A stretch of 9,932 bases of DNA from Saprospiraceae bacterium (GCA_007128085.1 SKYC01000348.1:1-9932), one strand, 5' to 3'; shown: positions 1 to 6,874, counted from the stretch's first letter. The notes: generated by a model from the letters alone, not told the origin. Numbers and translations are program-made.

Positions 1-304
1 CCTCCCGGAAGTGAATGTTACCCAATTTGACTCCTGAAAATTTGCGAAAGCTGTCTTTGGATGAACCGGTTATAACAACCACCTTTGTCCCGTCCAGTGT
101 CATTTGCATGATTTGGTGGAGGATGAGGAGATTTTTTCTTGAAAAGTATCTTTTTTTAAACTGATTTTTGTTGATTACACCCCCCATGAGAATGAGTAAT
201 TGGGGTTCAATGCTCCTCAGGTATTTTAAGAGTTCTAAGGGGTAGCCACCTGTTTTTCCCAGCTCAATGTCGGAAATGATGCAAACTTCAACTTGCCTTT
301 TCAT
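1..304 (-). CDS. LpxH-like metallophosphoesterase, 3'-truncated by window, probable pseudoenzyme
   Basis: An open frame runs on the minus strand from ATG at 304-302 to the window edge: 101 residues with no stop. It begins MKRQVEVCIISDIELGKTGG. The framework matches, from memory, the Bacteroidota UDP-2,3-diacylglucosamine diphosphatase-like calcineurin phosphoesterases (SDVHLGTYGCHA; LILNGDIIDIWQF; KRYF; ITGNHDEMLRKF; GFKLG). Here these read SDIELGKTGGYP (11-22), LILMGGVINKNQF (37-49), KRYF (51-54), ITGSSKDSFRKF (78-89) and GVKLG (91-95). Of the expected metal ligands only D12 remains; the DxH histidine is E14, the GD aspartate is G42, and the GNH asparagine and histidine are S81 and S82. The fold is clearly retained, but phosphatase activity looks unlikely. 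The frame is intact, so it is probably a translated, repurposed protein rather than a decayed gene. The rest of the gene lies outside the window. The gene lies 265 bp downstream of hutH on the same strand. Confidence 0.8.
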   Translation of the reverse strand, partial: MKRQVEVCIISDIELGKTGGYPLELLKYLRSIEPQLLILMGGVINKNQFKKRYFSRKNLLILHQIMQMTLDGTKVVVITGSSKDSFRKFSGVKLGNIHFRE

Positions 305-514
305 TTTTTAAAATTTAGCTAAACCGTTGGCTGCAGACAAGAAAAATTTTAGTAAAACTTTTGTCTCTCCCTGTATTTAGGGAGGTCGTTGGCCGTTTTG
401 TGGTCTCTATTTTTTCACTGTTCCTTTGACGATGGAGATTGGCTGTCTGAAGAATGCGGAAGTCACAATATCGCAGACATTCAATTTCCCACCGGGAAAA
501 GAATTTATACATCG

Positions 515-542
515 CAAATTTCTATGATATAAGTAAATTCAA
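515..542 (-). promoter_or_regulatory. Weak Bacteroidota-type promoter candidate upstream of the phosphoesterase
   Basis: On the minus strand, TTG (542-540) is followed after 17 bases by GAAATTTG (522-515). This matches the Bacteroidota TTG-N17-23-TAnnTTTG pattern except for the first T. It would drive the phosphoesterase gene at 304 with a leader of about 200 bases. Two small inverted repeats lie in that leader (485-499 and 367-384). Neither has a proper T-run, so they are weak terminator candidates for hutH at best. Confidence 0.25.
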
Positions 543-569
543 TGTAAAGGACAGGTTAATTGTGCTTTA

Positions 570-2072
570 TCATTTCGGCTCCTCCGACCACTGTAGCAAG
601 AGTTGATTGAGGAATTTTTTTGTCACCAGGACGTCCTCGGATAGATTTCGGTCGGTTTCCAGTTGCGGAACCCACTCCCGGTAGTCTTCCACTATTTTTT
701 TCATAGTCGGAGAAATTTGGTCGTTTCCGGAAATGGTGATGGCTTGTATGGCCGTCATGAATTCCATGGCGAGTACCGTGAAGGTGTTGTTGAGAATGCG
801 GTAGGTCTTTGTTGCTGCGTTGGCCGCCATACTTACGTGATCTTCCTGTCCCATGCTGGAGATGATGCTGTCTACACTGGCGGGAGTGGCCAGTTGTTTG
901 TTGAGGCTGACCGATGCAGCAGCGGAGTACTGTAAGATCATAAAGCCCGATTGTATTCCGGCGTCGGGGGTCAGGCAGACCGGCAAACCTCTGTGGCCGT
1001 TTATCAGTTGATAAACCCTCCTTTCGGAAATGGAAGCCAATTCACAAAGTCCCAGGGCGAGGTGATCCATGGCAAATGCGATGGGTTCTGCATGAAAATT
1101 ACCGCCGGACAATACCTTTCCGCTGTCGGGAAATACCAGCGGATTGTCAGAAACGGAATTGATTTCCGTGTGGATGGTATCTCTTACTTTTTGGATCAAA
1201 TCAAATACTGCTCCGTGTACCTGGGGTACGCAGCGAAATGAATAGGGGTCCTGAACGCTGTGCTTCTCGCGCTTATCCAGTGAAGAACCGGACAACCAAT
1301 TCAGTACATCAGCAGCCGAATGAATTTGTCCGGCATGAGGTCTGATTTTGTGAATGTCCGGATCCAGAGGCCCGGTCTGGCAATTAAAAGCCTCAAAACT
1401 CAGGGCCGCACAGAGATTGGCGAGGCGATAGTATAGATTTGACTTCACCATTGCCTGCAATCCGAATCCCGTTGAAAATTGGGTGCCATTGATCAGTGCG
1501 AGTCCCTCTTTTGACTCGAGAGCGAGCGGACGGATCCCCGAGCGCTTTAGGAAATCTCCTCCTTCCAATTCCTCACCCTTCCATCGGATTTTTCCCTCCC
1601 CCAGAAGAATCAGGCTCAGGTGTGCCAATGGAGCCAAATCCCCGGAAGCACCCAGAGAACCCTGTTCGTAAATCAGGGGTGCGGCTCCACTGTTGTAAAT
1701 CTCGCACAACCGCTGAATCAATTCCGCTCTTACACCGGAATGACCGAGACTCAGGTTTTTTATCTTCAGTAGCAAAATGGTTCGGCTCACTTCATCGGGC
1801 ACGTAATCACCGCTGCCACAGGCGTGGGATCGAATCAGATTCTCTTGCAATTGCCCGAGTTTTTCGCGATCAATTTTTATGTCGCACAAATAACCAAAAC
1901 CCGTATTGATTCCATAGATGACCTTCCCCTTTTCCATCTCGCTTTCGAGAAAGCGTCGGCATTTTTTTACTGCATCCATACAATCCCCTCCAATCTCCAG
2001 TTTGGAGTTCTTCAAAAGGTGGCTGTAAATTTCCTCCGCCTGGATGGGTTTGAGATTCAGAGTAAGTGACAT
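570..2072 (-). CDS. hutH: Histidine ammonia-lyase
   Basis: This 500-residue protein has the usual length of the aromatic amino acid lyase family and should convert L-histidine to trans-urocanate and ammonia in the cytosol, the first step of histidine use. The Ala-Ser-Gly triad that cyclises to the MIO electrophile is A142-S143-G144, in EQGSLGASGDLAPLAHLS. Other family marks are YGINTGFG with the catalytic Tyr at 53, SHACGSG with H83 (the Ser-His pair favours histidine lyase over tyrosine or phenylalanine lyases), NGTQ at 195-198, QDPYSFRC around 274-281, and QEDHVSM at 409-415 with E410. The ATG at 2072 places family homology close to the N terminus. No other hut gene is present in the window, so it stands alone here. 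It is divergent from the first Skp-like gene. No strong terminator is seen after its TGA at 570-572. Confidence 0.95.
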   Translation of the reverse strand: MSLTLNLKPIQAEEIYSHLLKNSKLEIGGDCMDAVKKCRRFLESEMEKGKVIYGINTGFGYLCDIKIDREKLGQLQENLIRSHACGSGDYVPDEVSRTILLLKIKNLSLGHSGVRAELIQRLCEIYNSGAAPLIYEQGSLGASGDLAPLAHLSLILLGEGKIRWKGEELEGGDFLKRSGIRPLALESKEGLALINGTQFSTGFGLQAMVKSNLYYRLANLCAALSFEAFNCQTGPLDPDIHKIRPHAGQIHSAADVLNWLSGSSLDKREKHSVQDPYSFRCVPQVHGAVFDLIQKVRDTIHTEINSVSDNPLVFPDSGKVLSGGNFHAEPIAFAMDHLALGLCELASISERRVYQLINGHRGLPVCLTPDAGIQSGFMILQYSAAASVSLNKQLATPASVDSIISSMGQEDHVSMAANAATKTYRILNNTFTVLAMEFMTAIQAITISGNDQISPTMKKIVEDYREWVPQLETDRNLSEDVLVTKKFLNQLLLQWSEEPK

Positions 2073-2140
2073 ATAAAATCAGTTTATGGTTTGAATGCAG
2101 AAATGAAAATGCTCTGGGCTGTCCGGAACTCAATTTGTTG

Positions 2141-2148
2141 CAAAAGTA
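2141..2148 (-). promoter_or_regulatory. Candidate -7 element for hutH
   Basis: TACTTTTG on the minus strand exactly fits TAnnTTTG and lies about 70 bases before the hutH start. A TTTG lies upstream (2166-2163), but only 14 bases away, which is short for a -33 element. Placement is good and spacing is imperfect. Confidence 0.4.
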
Positions 2149-2313
2149 AGAAGCTAAATGGACAAAAAGTAATATTTCTATACAGACATGGCCGAAGGAT
2201 AAACTTAGCTACCTGTCAAAAAGGGGGAATCCGGGAATCGATGAGGTTCAAATGTCAGGCCCGAAATTTTCAGTTTTTGACCCAAAGGACTGGCTCACTA
2301 AAAGAATAGGCTT

Positions 2314-2321
2314 TATATTTG
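2314..2321 (+). promoter_or_regulatory. Candidate -7 element, upstream copy, for first skp-like gene
   Basis: TATATTTG exactly fits TAnnTTTG, followed by TGGTCATTCG. No TTTG is found at the expected -33 distance. Use of this site would give a leader of about 125 bases for the gene at 2453. Confidence 0.4.
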
Positions 2322-2357
2322 TGGTCATTCGATAATAATATGAACCGAATTAAAGTT

Positions 2358-2365
2358 TAACTTTG
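2358..2365 (+). promoter_or_regulatory. Candidate -7 element, downstream copy, for first skp-like gene
   Basis: TAACTTTG exactly fits TAnnTTTG and is followed by GTCATTCG, as is the copy 44 bases upstream. No clear -33 element is seen. Use would give a leader of about 80 bases. Confidence 0.4.
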
Positions 2366-2452
2366 GTCATTCGGCCTCGACAACTGTAGAAAGTGTTCAG
2401 ATTGTGAATGGCCCAATATCAACAGATTATTTACTAATTTACACCTCAGTTT

Positions 2453-2962
2453 ATGATAAGTAGAATTTCATTTTGTTTGATAGGAATGTTTCTTTTTTCC
2501 CACACGCTTTTTTCTCAGCAAGTAGCGGTGGTCGATGTTTCCAAGGTTTTGGAAAATGTGGAAGAGTACCGCGCCGCCCAGCGTGAACTGGACAATGTAT
2601 CGGCTGCGTGGCAACAGGAAATAGCTGAAGAATACGATAAGATCAGGAGTTTGTACAATCGGTACCAGGCCGAGCAAGTGCTTTTGTCTGAGGATCAGCG
2701 AGCCGAAAGGGAAGAAGAGATTATGGAAAAAGAAAAGAGGGCCCGTGAATTGCAGCGCGCCCGTTTCGGTCCGGAAGGGGAGTTGTTTAGAAAGAGACAA
2801 GAGCTGGTCTCGCCCATTCAAGACAGGGTCTTCGGAGTGATTCAGGAATATGCGAGCTCCCGGGGCTTCGACATTATTTTTGACAAGAGCAGCGAGGCTG
2901 GATTGATATACGTCGGGGAGAACTACGACAAAACCGATGATATTATCCGCAGATTAAGATAG
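2453..2962 (+). CDS. Skp/OmpH-family periplasmic chaperone (first copy)
   Basis: This 169-residue protein has a signal peptide (residues 1-21, cleavage likely at TLFS|QQ) and a mature N terminus QQVAVVDVSKVLENVEEY, the short first strand typical of OmpH/Skp. Residues about 40-115 are highly charged and rich in Glu, Arg, Lys and Gln, as expected for the long coiled-coil arms. The C-terminal part (RVFGVIQEYASSRGFDIIFDKSS, 125-147; AGLIYV, 149-154) matches the family's body domain. In Gram-negative bacteria Skp holds unfolded outer-membrane proteins in the periplasm and hands them to the BAM complex. A second copy follows after 197 bases. In many Bacteroidota such pairs lie next to bamA; here hutH is upstream instead. 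The ATG at 2453 fits the signal peptide. Confidence 0.88.
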   Translation: MISRISFCLIGMFLFSHTLFSQQVAVVDVSKVLENVEEYRAAQRELDNVSAAWQQEIAEEYDKIRSLYNRYQAEQVLLSEDQRAEREEEIMEKEKRARELQRARFGPEGELFRKRQELVSPIQDRVFGVIQEYASSRGFDIIFDKSSEAGLIYVGENYDKTDDIIRRLR

Positions 2963-3047
2963 TGTGAATTTTCAATTCCAGTTGTTTCCCGGAGGCCTGT
3001 ATTCGGTCTGTTCTGGCTAATTCCCGTTTTAAATCAGTCAAGGGTAA

Positions 3048-3079
3048 TTGGGCAATTCGCAATTAATTGTCTAATTTTG
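3048..3079 (+). promoter_or_regulatory. Bacteroidota-type promoter for second skp-like gene
   Basis: TTG at 3048-3050 is followed after 21 bases by TAATTTTG (3072-3079), a full match to TTG-N17-23-TAnnTTTG. It lies 80 bases before the ATG at 3160. It suggests that the second chaperone has its own transcription start even though it follows the first. Confidence 0.6.
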
Positions 3080-3159
3080 CCGCATAATGAATTTTATACT
3101 CCCATCGTTGTATCGGGAAAAATAAATCAAAAATCAAAAAACCAATAAATTTCTATTCT

Positions 3160-3681
3160 ATGAAAAATCTATTCAATTTACTGTTAGTCACTTTTTTGAT
3201 TGCTGGAACGTCGGTTATGACTGAACTTCAAGCGCAAAAGGTGGGACATGTAAACTCAGCAGCCATATTGGCTGAGATGCCCGATGTGCTCGCCGCAGAT
3301 GCTGAACTTGAAACACTGCAAAAACAACTTGTGGCTCAAGCGCAGCGAAAAGTGGAGGCTTTGCAGGCCGATTACCAGGATCTCATCAGAAAAGAGCAGC
3401 AGGGAGACCTCTCCCCTCGTCAGTTGAGTGAACAGCAAATGAGGCTCAGAGAAAAAGAACAGGAACTCAGTATGGAAGAGCAAAATATTCAGAATACGCT
3501 CATGCAAAAGCGAAATGAATTACTCAATCCAATCCTCGACAGAGTTCAAAAAGCCATCGAAGATGTAGCGCGTGAAAACAATCTGGAATACGTGCTCGAT
3601 ACGAGTGGAGGAAGTGTCCTCTATGCAGAAACCCAAAACGATATCGGTAATCTCGTTAAGCAAAAACTAGGCATCAATTAA
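3160..3681 (+). CDS. Skp/OmpH-family periplasmic chaperone (second copy)
   Basis: This 173-residue protein has a clear signal peptide (basic MKN, hydrophobic core 4-20, cleavage after LQA at 23-25) leaving a mature start QKVGHVNSAAILAEMPDV. That is the standard OmpH/Skp opening. Residues about 45-118 form a Gln/Glu/Lys/Arg-rich coiled coil. The C-terminal body segment ILDRVQKAIEDVARENNLEY (125-144) is followed by VLDTSGGSVLYA, which is typical of the family. It is diverged from the first copy but has the same architecture, so the pair could form homo- or heterotrimers; that is inference. Its role is to carry outer-membrane proteins across the periplasm. It has its own promoter and a strong terminator starting 84 bases after the stop. 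Confidence 0.92.
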   Translation: MKNLFNLLLVTFLIAGTSVMTELQAQKVGHVNSAAILAEMPDVLAADAELETLQKQLVAQAQRKVEALQADYQDLIRKEQQGDLSPRQLSEQQMRLREKEQELSMEEQNIQNTLMQKRNELLNPILDRVQKAIEDVARENNLEYVLDTSGGSVLYAETQNDIGNLVKQKLGIN

Positions 3682-4047
3682 AGAATGTATTTCTGTTGTT
3701 CGAAAGGGCAAATGGAGACTGGTTTTCAGGTGCCGAGTTTAAAAACCTGATCAGCCGTATAAAATAAAAATCCCCCGATACCTTTTTGATAAGATGGTCG
3801 GGGGATTTTTTTTGCCACTCGGTTTAGTACTTTCTGTCCATTCTAAAAGCTTATACCTTTGTACCTTATCGATAATCCGATTTAGGTGTAGAATGGATTT
3901 TGTCATAAAAAGAATTGTTGGTGAGGGGCGCGGCTCGTTGGGGAAGTCCAGTGTGGAAAAAATGTCCACTACCGCGACGAAATCGACTTTCTCCTGCCCA
4001 CTGCCACCTGCGTAACTGCAAACTGCCTCCTGCGAACAGCTCACTTT
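3682..4047. other. Convergent intergenic region with terminator and repeat
   Basis: These 366 bases lie between two convergent genes. They contain the bidirectional terminator, a lone TACCTTTG -7-like match on the plus strand (3854-3861) and most of a heptad repeat. I see no credible gene: the plus-strand frames at 3794-4015 and 3915-4118 read through the terminator or the repeat and have no family features. Confidence 0.6.
3766..3810. terminator. Bidirectional intrinsic terminator between skp-like gene and trhO
   Basis: A perfect 13-bp stem pairs 3766-3778 (AAAAATCCCCCGA) with 3798-3810 (its exact complement), with a 19-base loop. The plus strand ends in eight T (3806-3813), and the A-run on the left gives a T-run on the minus strand. 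It can therefore end the second Skp transcript (plus) and the trhO transcript (minus), which converge here. Confidence 0.92.
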
Positions 4048-4074
4048 CTACTTTTGAACTTTCGACTTTTCAAC
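3985..4074. repeat. Degenerate 7-base-period repeat overlapping the trhO 3' end
   Basis: On the plus strand a four-base core recurs with a period of seven: CTTT at 3987; CTGC at 3994, 4001, 4008, 4016, 4023 and 4030; CAGC at 4037; CTTT at 4044, 4051, 4059 and 4066. Steps are 7 except two of 8. Bases between cores are mainly A, C and G. The block changes from CTTT-type to CTGC-type and back. From memory, such ACTGC/ACTTT heptad tracts are common between genes in some Bacteroidota. The last nine sense codons and the stop of trhO lie inside it. Confidence 0.8.
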
Positions 4075-5088
4075 ATGGTGTGCCTTGTACCTTCCCTTCC
4101 CACAGGCTGTGCCGTTAAAAACGGTGGTCTTTCTCAGTTTCTTTTGTTCTTCCTCAGGTAGCTGAATAAATCGACTGCACTTTTCTGAACAACAATGGGT
4201 GTATTTTTCTGCGCAATCTCCGCATTGGATAAAAAGGATGTGACAGGCGTCATTGGCGCAGTTGACATGAGAATCAGAGGCTTTTCCACATTGGTGGCAC
4301 CTGGCAATGACGTCCTCAGTAATTCGCTCCCCAAGCCGCTCGTCGAAGACGAAATTTTTCCCTATAAATTTATTTTCCAATCCCTTTTTCTCCACCTCCC
4401 GCGCGTATTCAATAATGCCCCCATCCAATTGGTGGACTTTTTTAAACCCTTTGTGCTTGTAGTATGCACTGGCTTTTTCGCAGCGAATTCCTCCGGTGCA
4501 ATACATGACAATGTTTTTGTCTTTTTGGTCACTGAGCATTTCTTCCACCAGCGGGAGAGCTTCTCTGAATGTTTCCACGTCGGGGCACAGGGCTTTTTGA
4601 AAATGCCCCACTTCGCTTTCGTAGTGATTTCTCATGTCGACTATAATGGTGTCGGAGTTCTCGGCAAGGGCATTAAATTCCTCAGCGGACAAGTGCACAC
4701 CTCGGTCGGCAGGGTCAAAACCCGAATCGTCCAACCCATCGGCCACTATTTTTTCCTTGACTTTTACTGTGAGTTTGAAAAAGGATTTGCCATCGTCCTC
4801 TATGGCGACATTCAAGCGAATCCCATCCATGGGAGGATGGCTGTATATCAGTTCTTTTAAGGCCGCGAATTTGTCATCGGGGACCGATATCTGGGCGTTG
4901 ATCCCCTCAGCAGCTACGTAAATTCTGCCCAGAACTTCTAAAGTGTTGAATTTGACATAAATTTCATCTCTGAAAGCCGCCGGGTCTTCCACCTTGAAAT
5001 AGCGATAAAAGGAGAGGGTTTTTCGGGGCTTTTTATCCTCTTCAATTTGTTTTTTTAACAGTTCTCGGTTGATCCGATTGAATAACAT
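4048..5088 (-). CDS. trhO: tRNA uridine(34) hydroxylase, rhodanese-like
   Basis: The 346-residue protein matches the TrhO (YceA) family, which carries out oxygen-dependent hydroxylation of U34 in tRNAs that read certain split codon boxes, making 5-hydroxyuridine. An N-terminal region (about 24-115; [20 protein letters not shown]) precedes a rhodanese domain (about 133-235) with [14 protein letters not shown] and active loop [10 protein letters not shown], with C197 and C203. The C-terminal part is Cys-rich (C264, C267, C277, C282, C289, C292, C299, C300, C304), as in the family, and probably structural. [13 protein letters not shown] (326-338) is the normal family end; the final residues VEKSKVQK are encoded by the heptad repeat and look like an extension. 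It is convergent with the Skp pair and shares their terminator. Confidence 0.94.
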   Translation of the reverse strand: MLFNRINRELLKKQIEEDKKPRKTLSFYRYFKVEDPAAFRDEIYVKFNTLEVLGRIYVAAEGINAQISVPDDKFAALKELIYSHPPMDGIRLNVAIEDDGKSFFKLTVKVKEKIVADGLDDSGFDPADRGVHLSAEEFNALAENSDTIIVDMRNHYESEVGHFQKALCPDVETFREALPLVEEMLSDQKDKNIVMYCTGGIRCEKASAYYKHKGFKKVHQLDGGIIEYAREVEKKGLENKFIGKNFVFDERLGERITEDVIARCHQCGKASDSHVNCANDACHILFIQCGDCAEKYTHCCSEKCSRFIQLPEEEQKKLRKTTVFNGTACGKGRYKAHHVEKSKVQK

Positions 5089-5113
5089 AAGTAATTGCTT
5101 TTCGATAATACTG

Positions 5114-5121
5114 CAAAATTA
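5114..5121 (-). promoter_or_regulatory. Candidate -7 element for trhO
   Basis: TAATTTTG on the minus strand exactly fits TAnnTTTG, 25 bases before the trhO ATG, which gives a leader of about 19 bases. The nearest upstream TTG (5153-5151) is 29 bases away, too far for a standard -33 element. Confidence 0.5.
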
Positions 5122-5283
5122 AGGCTTTTTTTTCTATTTCATCTGTTTGTCAATAAGTTTGAAAAGAAGTATTCACTGTGAACGATACCTTTTAATGGAA
5201 GACAAAAAAGGAGACAGGTTCCAAGGAATATTGGACCCCATAAAAGCAATAAAGTGAACAGTTTTTTTCTATTTCAAGTATAT

Positions 5284-5407
5284 AGGGAATGCGCTAATTT
5301 TCTTGATGGATGTGCGTTTAATTACAGAGGCCTAAAGGCTTCGGGCAATTCCCTGCACAAACGGTGAACCCGGAGGGAACAGAAGTGTTGGTAAGGGTGA
5401 ACTCCTG
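5284..5407 (+). other. Possible structured RNA or regulatory segment upstream of ahcY
   Basis: This block has several mutually exclusive pairings. AGGGAATGC (5284-5292) pairs with 5345-5354 with one bulged base. TTCCCT (5349-5354) can instead pair with AGGGAA (5374-5379), enclosing a small CGG/CCG hairpin (5362-5372). Separately, GAGGCC-TAAA-GGCTTC (5327-5342) forms a 6-bp hairpin with one G-T pair, nested in TGTGC (5311-5315) with GCACA (5355-5359). GGTGAACCC (5363) and GGTGAACTC (5396) form a direct repeat. The strand is assumed from ahcY. Whether it is transcribed is unknown, because the likely ahcY promoter lies downstream. Confidence 0.3.
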
Positions 5408-5428
5408 ATGCAATTTAAATGGCCATTC

Positions 5429-5462
5429 ATTGCACTTATATGCCCTGAAAGTCATATATTTG
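5429..5462 (+). promoter_or_regulatory. Promoter for ahcY
   Basis: TATATTTG (5455-5462) exactly fits TAnnTTTG. ATTG (5429-5432) lies 22 bases upstream as a -33 element. The predicted start is about 25 bases before the ahcY ATG, leaving a short A/T-rich leader with no Shine-Dalgarno match, as is usual in this phylum. Confidence 0.65.
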
Positions 5463-5494
5463 CGTCGATTTTTTAATAAAAAAACAATATTTTA

Positions 5495-6808
5495 ATGCAA
5501 GCAGTAGATAAAAAACTCAAATACAAAGTAAAGGACATTGGTCTGGCAGATTGGGGTAGAATGGAAATGGATCTGGCCGAAGCCGAAATGCCCGGCTTGA
5601 TGGCCCTCAGAGAGGAGTTTGGAAAGACCCAACCCCTTAAGGGAGCGAGGATAGCAGGATGTCTTCACATGACCATTCAAACAGCCGTTCTCATCGAAAC
5701 GCTGGTAGAACTCGGAGCCGAAGTGAGTTGGTCTTCGTGTAATATTTTTTCCACGCAGGATCACGCTGCCGCAGCCATTGCAAAGACCGGGGTGCCTGTA
5801 TTTGCCTGGAAAGGACTGACCGAAGAAGAATACGACTGGTGTATTGAACAAACCCTCCACGCTTTTGAAGGTGGGAAACCTCTGAATATGATTTTAGACG
5901 ATGGTGGAGACCTGACCAATCTCGTACTGGACAAATACCCCGAACTGGCCGGTGGAATTAAGGGAATTACCGAAGAGACTACAACGGGTGTTCTCAGGCT
6001 CTACGAAAGAGAAAAAAAGGGAACACTACCCATGCCCGCCATCAATGTAAATGACTCGGTGACCAAATCGAAATTCGATAATAAATACGGGTGTAAAGAA
6101 TCTGCCGTAGATGCTATCCGGCGAGCTACGGACATTATGATGGCCGGGAAAGTCGCTGTTGTCGCTGGTTATGGTGACGTAGGAAAGGGAACTGCCGCTT
6201 CACTTCGCGGAGCAGGCTGTCGGGTAATTGTTACGGAAATCGATCCGATTTGCGCCCTTCAGGCTGCCATGGATGGCTACGAAGTAAAAAAGATGACAAC
6301 GGCCATACCCAGAGCCAATATTGTCATTACAGCTACCGGGAATAAAGACATCATCGCTGAAAAACACTTCAGGTTGATGAAAGATAAAACCATCGTCTGT
6401 AACATCGGCCACTTCGACAACGAAATTGATATGGCCTGGATGAATGGAAAATACGGCCATACCAAAAAGGAAATTAAACCCCAAGTGGATCTGTATAATG
6501 TAGATGGCAACGATATCGTCATCCTGGCGGAGGGAAGATTGGTCAACCTCGGATGTGCGACCGGACACCCCTCCTTCGTTATGTCGAATTCGTTTACGAA
6601 TCAAACCCTGGCCCAAATTGAACTTTGGAACCGCTCGGATGATTACGATCGCAAGGTCTATGTATTGCCGAAAAAGCTGGACGAGAAAGTGGCCAGACTT
6701 CACCTGGAAAAAATAGGTGTAGAACTCGAAGAGTTGAACGATGAACAGGCAGAGTACATTGGAGTAAAAAAGGATGGCCCGTATAAGGCCGATACTTACA
6801 GATATTAA
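5495..6808 (+). CDS. ahcY: S-adenosylhomocysteinase
   Basis: The 437-residue protein is a full-length NAD-dependent S-adenosylhomocysteine hydrolase, which reversibly splits S-adenosylhomocysteine into adenosine and homocysteine in the cytosol and so relieves product inhibition of methyltransferases. Substrate and catalytic residues match the human enzyme with a +5 offset: H58 ([10 protein letters not shown]), D136, E161 (EETTTG), K191 and D195 (VTKSKFDN) and C200. The Rossmann glycine motif is GYGDVGKG (225-232), followed by E248 and D250 in VTEIDP for the NAD ribose. H306 lies in [24 protein letters not shown] is at 351-364, and the conserved C terminus ends YRY. It appears to be a single-gene unit with its own promoter and terminator. 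Confidence 0.98.
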   Translation: MQAVDKKLKYKVKDIGLADWGRMEMDLAEAEMPGLMALREEFGKTQPLKGARIAGCLHMTIQTAVLIETLVELGAEVSWSSCNIFSTQDHAAAAIAKTGVPVFAWKGLTEEEYDWCIEQTLHAFEGGKPLNMILDDGGDLTNLVLDKYPELAGGIKGITEETTTGVLRLYEREKKGTLPMPAINVNDSVTKSKFDNKYGCKESAVDAIRRATDIMMAGKVAVVAGYGDVGKGTAASLRGAGCRVIVTEIDPICALQAAMDGYEVKKMTTAIPRANIVITATGNKDIIAEKHFRLMKDKTIVCNIGHFDNEIDMAWMNGKYGHTKKEIKPQVDLYNVDGNDIVILAEGRLVNLGCATGHPSFVMSNSFTNQTLAQIELWNRSDDYDRKVYVLPKKLDEKVARLHLEKIGVELEELNDEQAEYIGVKKDGPYKADTYRY

Positions 6809-6874
6809 TGGAGTTGGGCGTTGCGGATTGACCAATAAACTGGTTTTTTCGCTATGCGCCGTAACAGATCGAAT

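Larger units (their letters stand above)
2073..2452. other. Divergent intergenic region, hutH / skp-like
   Basis: These 380 bases separate two divergently transcribed genes. They hold one candidate -7 element for hutH and two for the downstream chaperone gene. Open frames here (for example at 2091-2309 plus) resemble no family I know and have no start signals, so I do not call a gene. No tRNA-like or terminator hairpin is seen. Confidence 0.6.
5089..5494. other. Long divergent intergenic region, trhO / ahcY
   Basis: These 406 bases hold promoter-like elements for both genes, a perfect inverted repeat TTCAC-T-GTGAA (5172-5182), four same-strand GTGAAC hexamers (5178, 5254, 5364, 5397), and a GC-richer block with overlapping hairpins (about 5284-5407). 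A 20-codon plus-strand frame (5195-5257, MEDKKGDRFQGILDPIKAIK) has no supporting signal. No known riboswitch consensus (SAM, SAH, TPP, cobalamin) or SRP RNA core was recognised. Confidence 0.6.

Noticed and set aside
367..499. Hairpins CTCCCT-GTATTT-AGGGAG (367-384) and TTTCCC-ACC-GGGAAA (485-499) as hutH terminators
   Set aside because: Both have 6-bp stems, but neither is followed by a T-run on the minus strand, so they do not meet the usual terminator pattern.
315..512. 65-residue minus-strand open frame between hutH and the phosphoesterase
   Set aside because: It has no recognisable family, signal peptide or ribosome binding site, and its composition looks random. A weak promoter candidate just before its ATG is not enough to call a gene.
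1496..1909. 137-residue plus-strand frame inside hutH
   Set aside because: It lies fully antisense to a well-supported histidine ammonia-lyase gene and has no family features.
4195..4860. 221-residue plus-strand frame inside trhO
   Set aside because: It is antisense to trhO, whose catalytic and Cys-rich motifs are clear. The long frame is a by-product of its codon use.
5195..5257. 20-codon frame MEDKKGDRFQGILDPIKAIK
   Set aside because: It is too short to judge, and has no ribosome binding site or family match.
5309..5420. Possible SRP (4.5S) RNA or known riboswitch upstream of ahcY
   Set aside because: GTGAACCCGGAGGGAAC faintly recalls the SRP apical region, and GGGTGAACTCCTGATG faintly recalls the TPP element. 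The conserved cores (the CAGG / AGCAG loop with a GGAA tetraloop; CTGAGA and the rest of the THI box) are missing.
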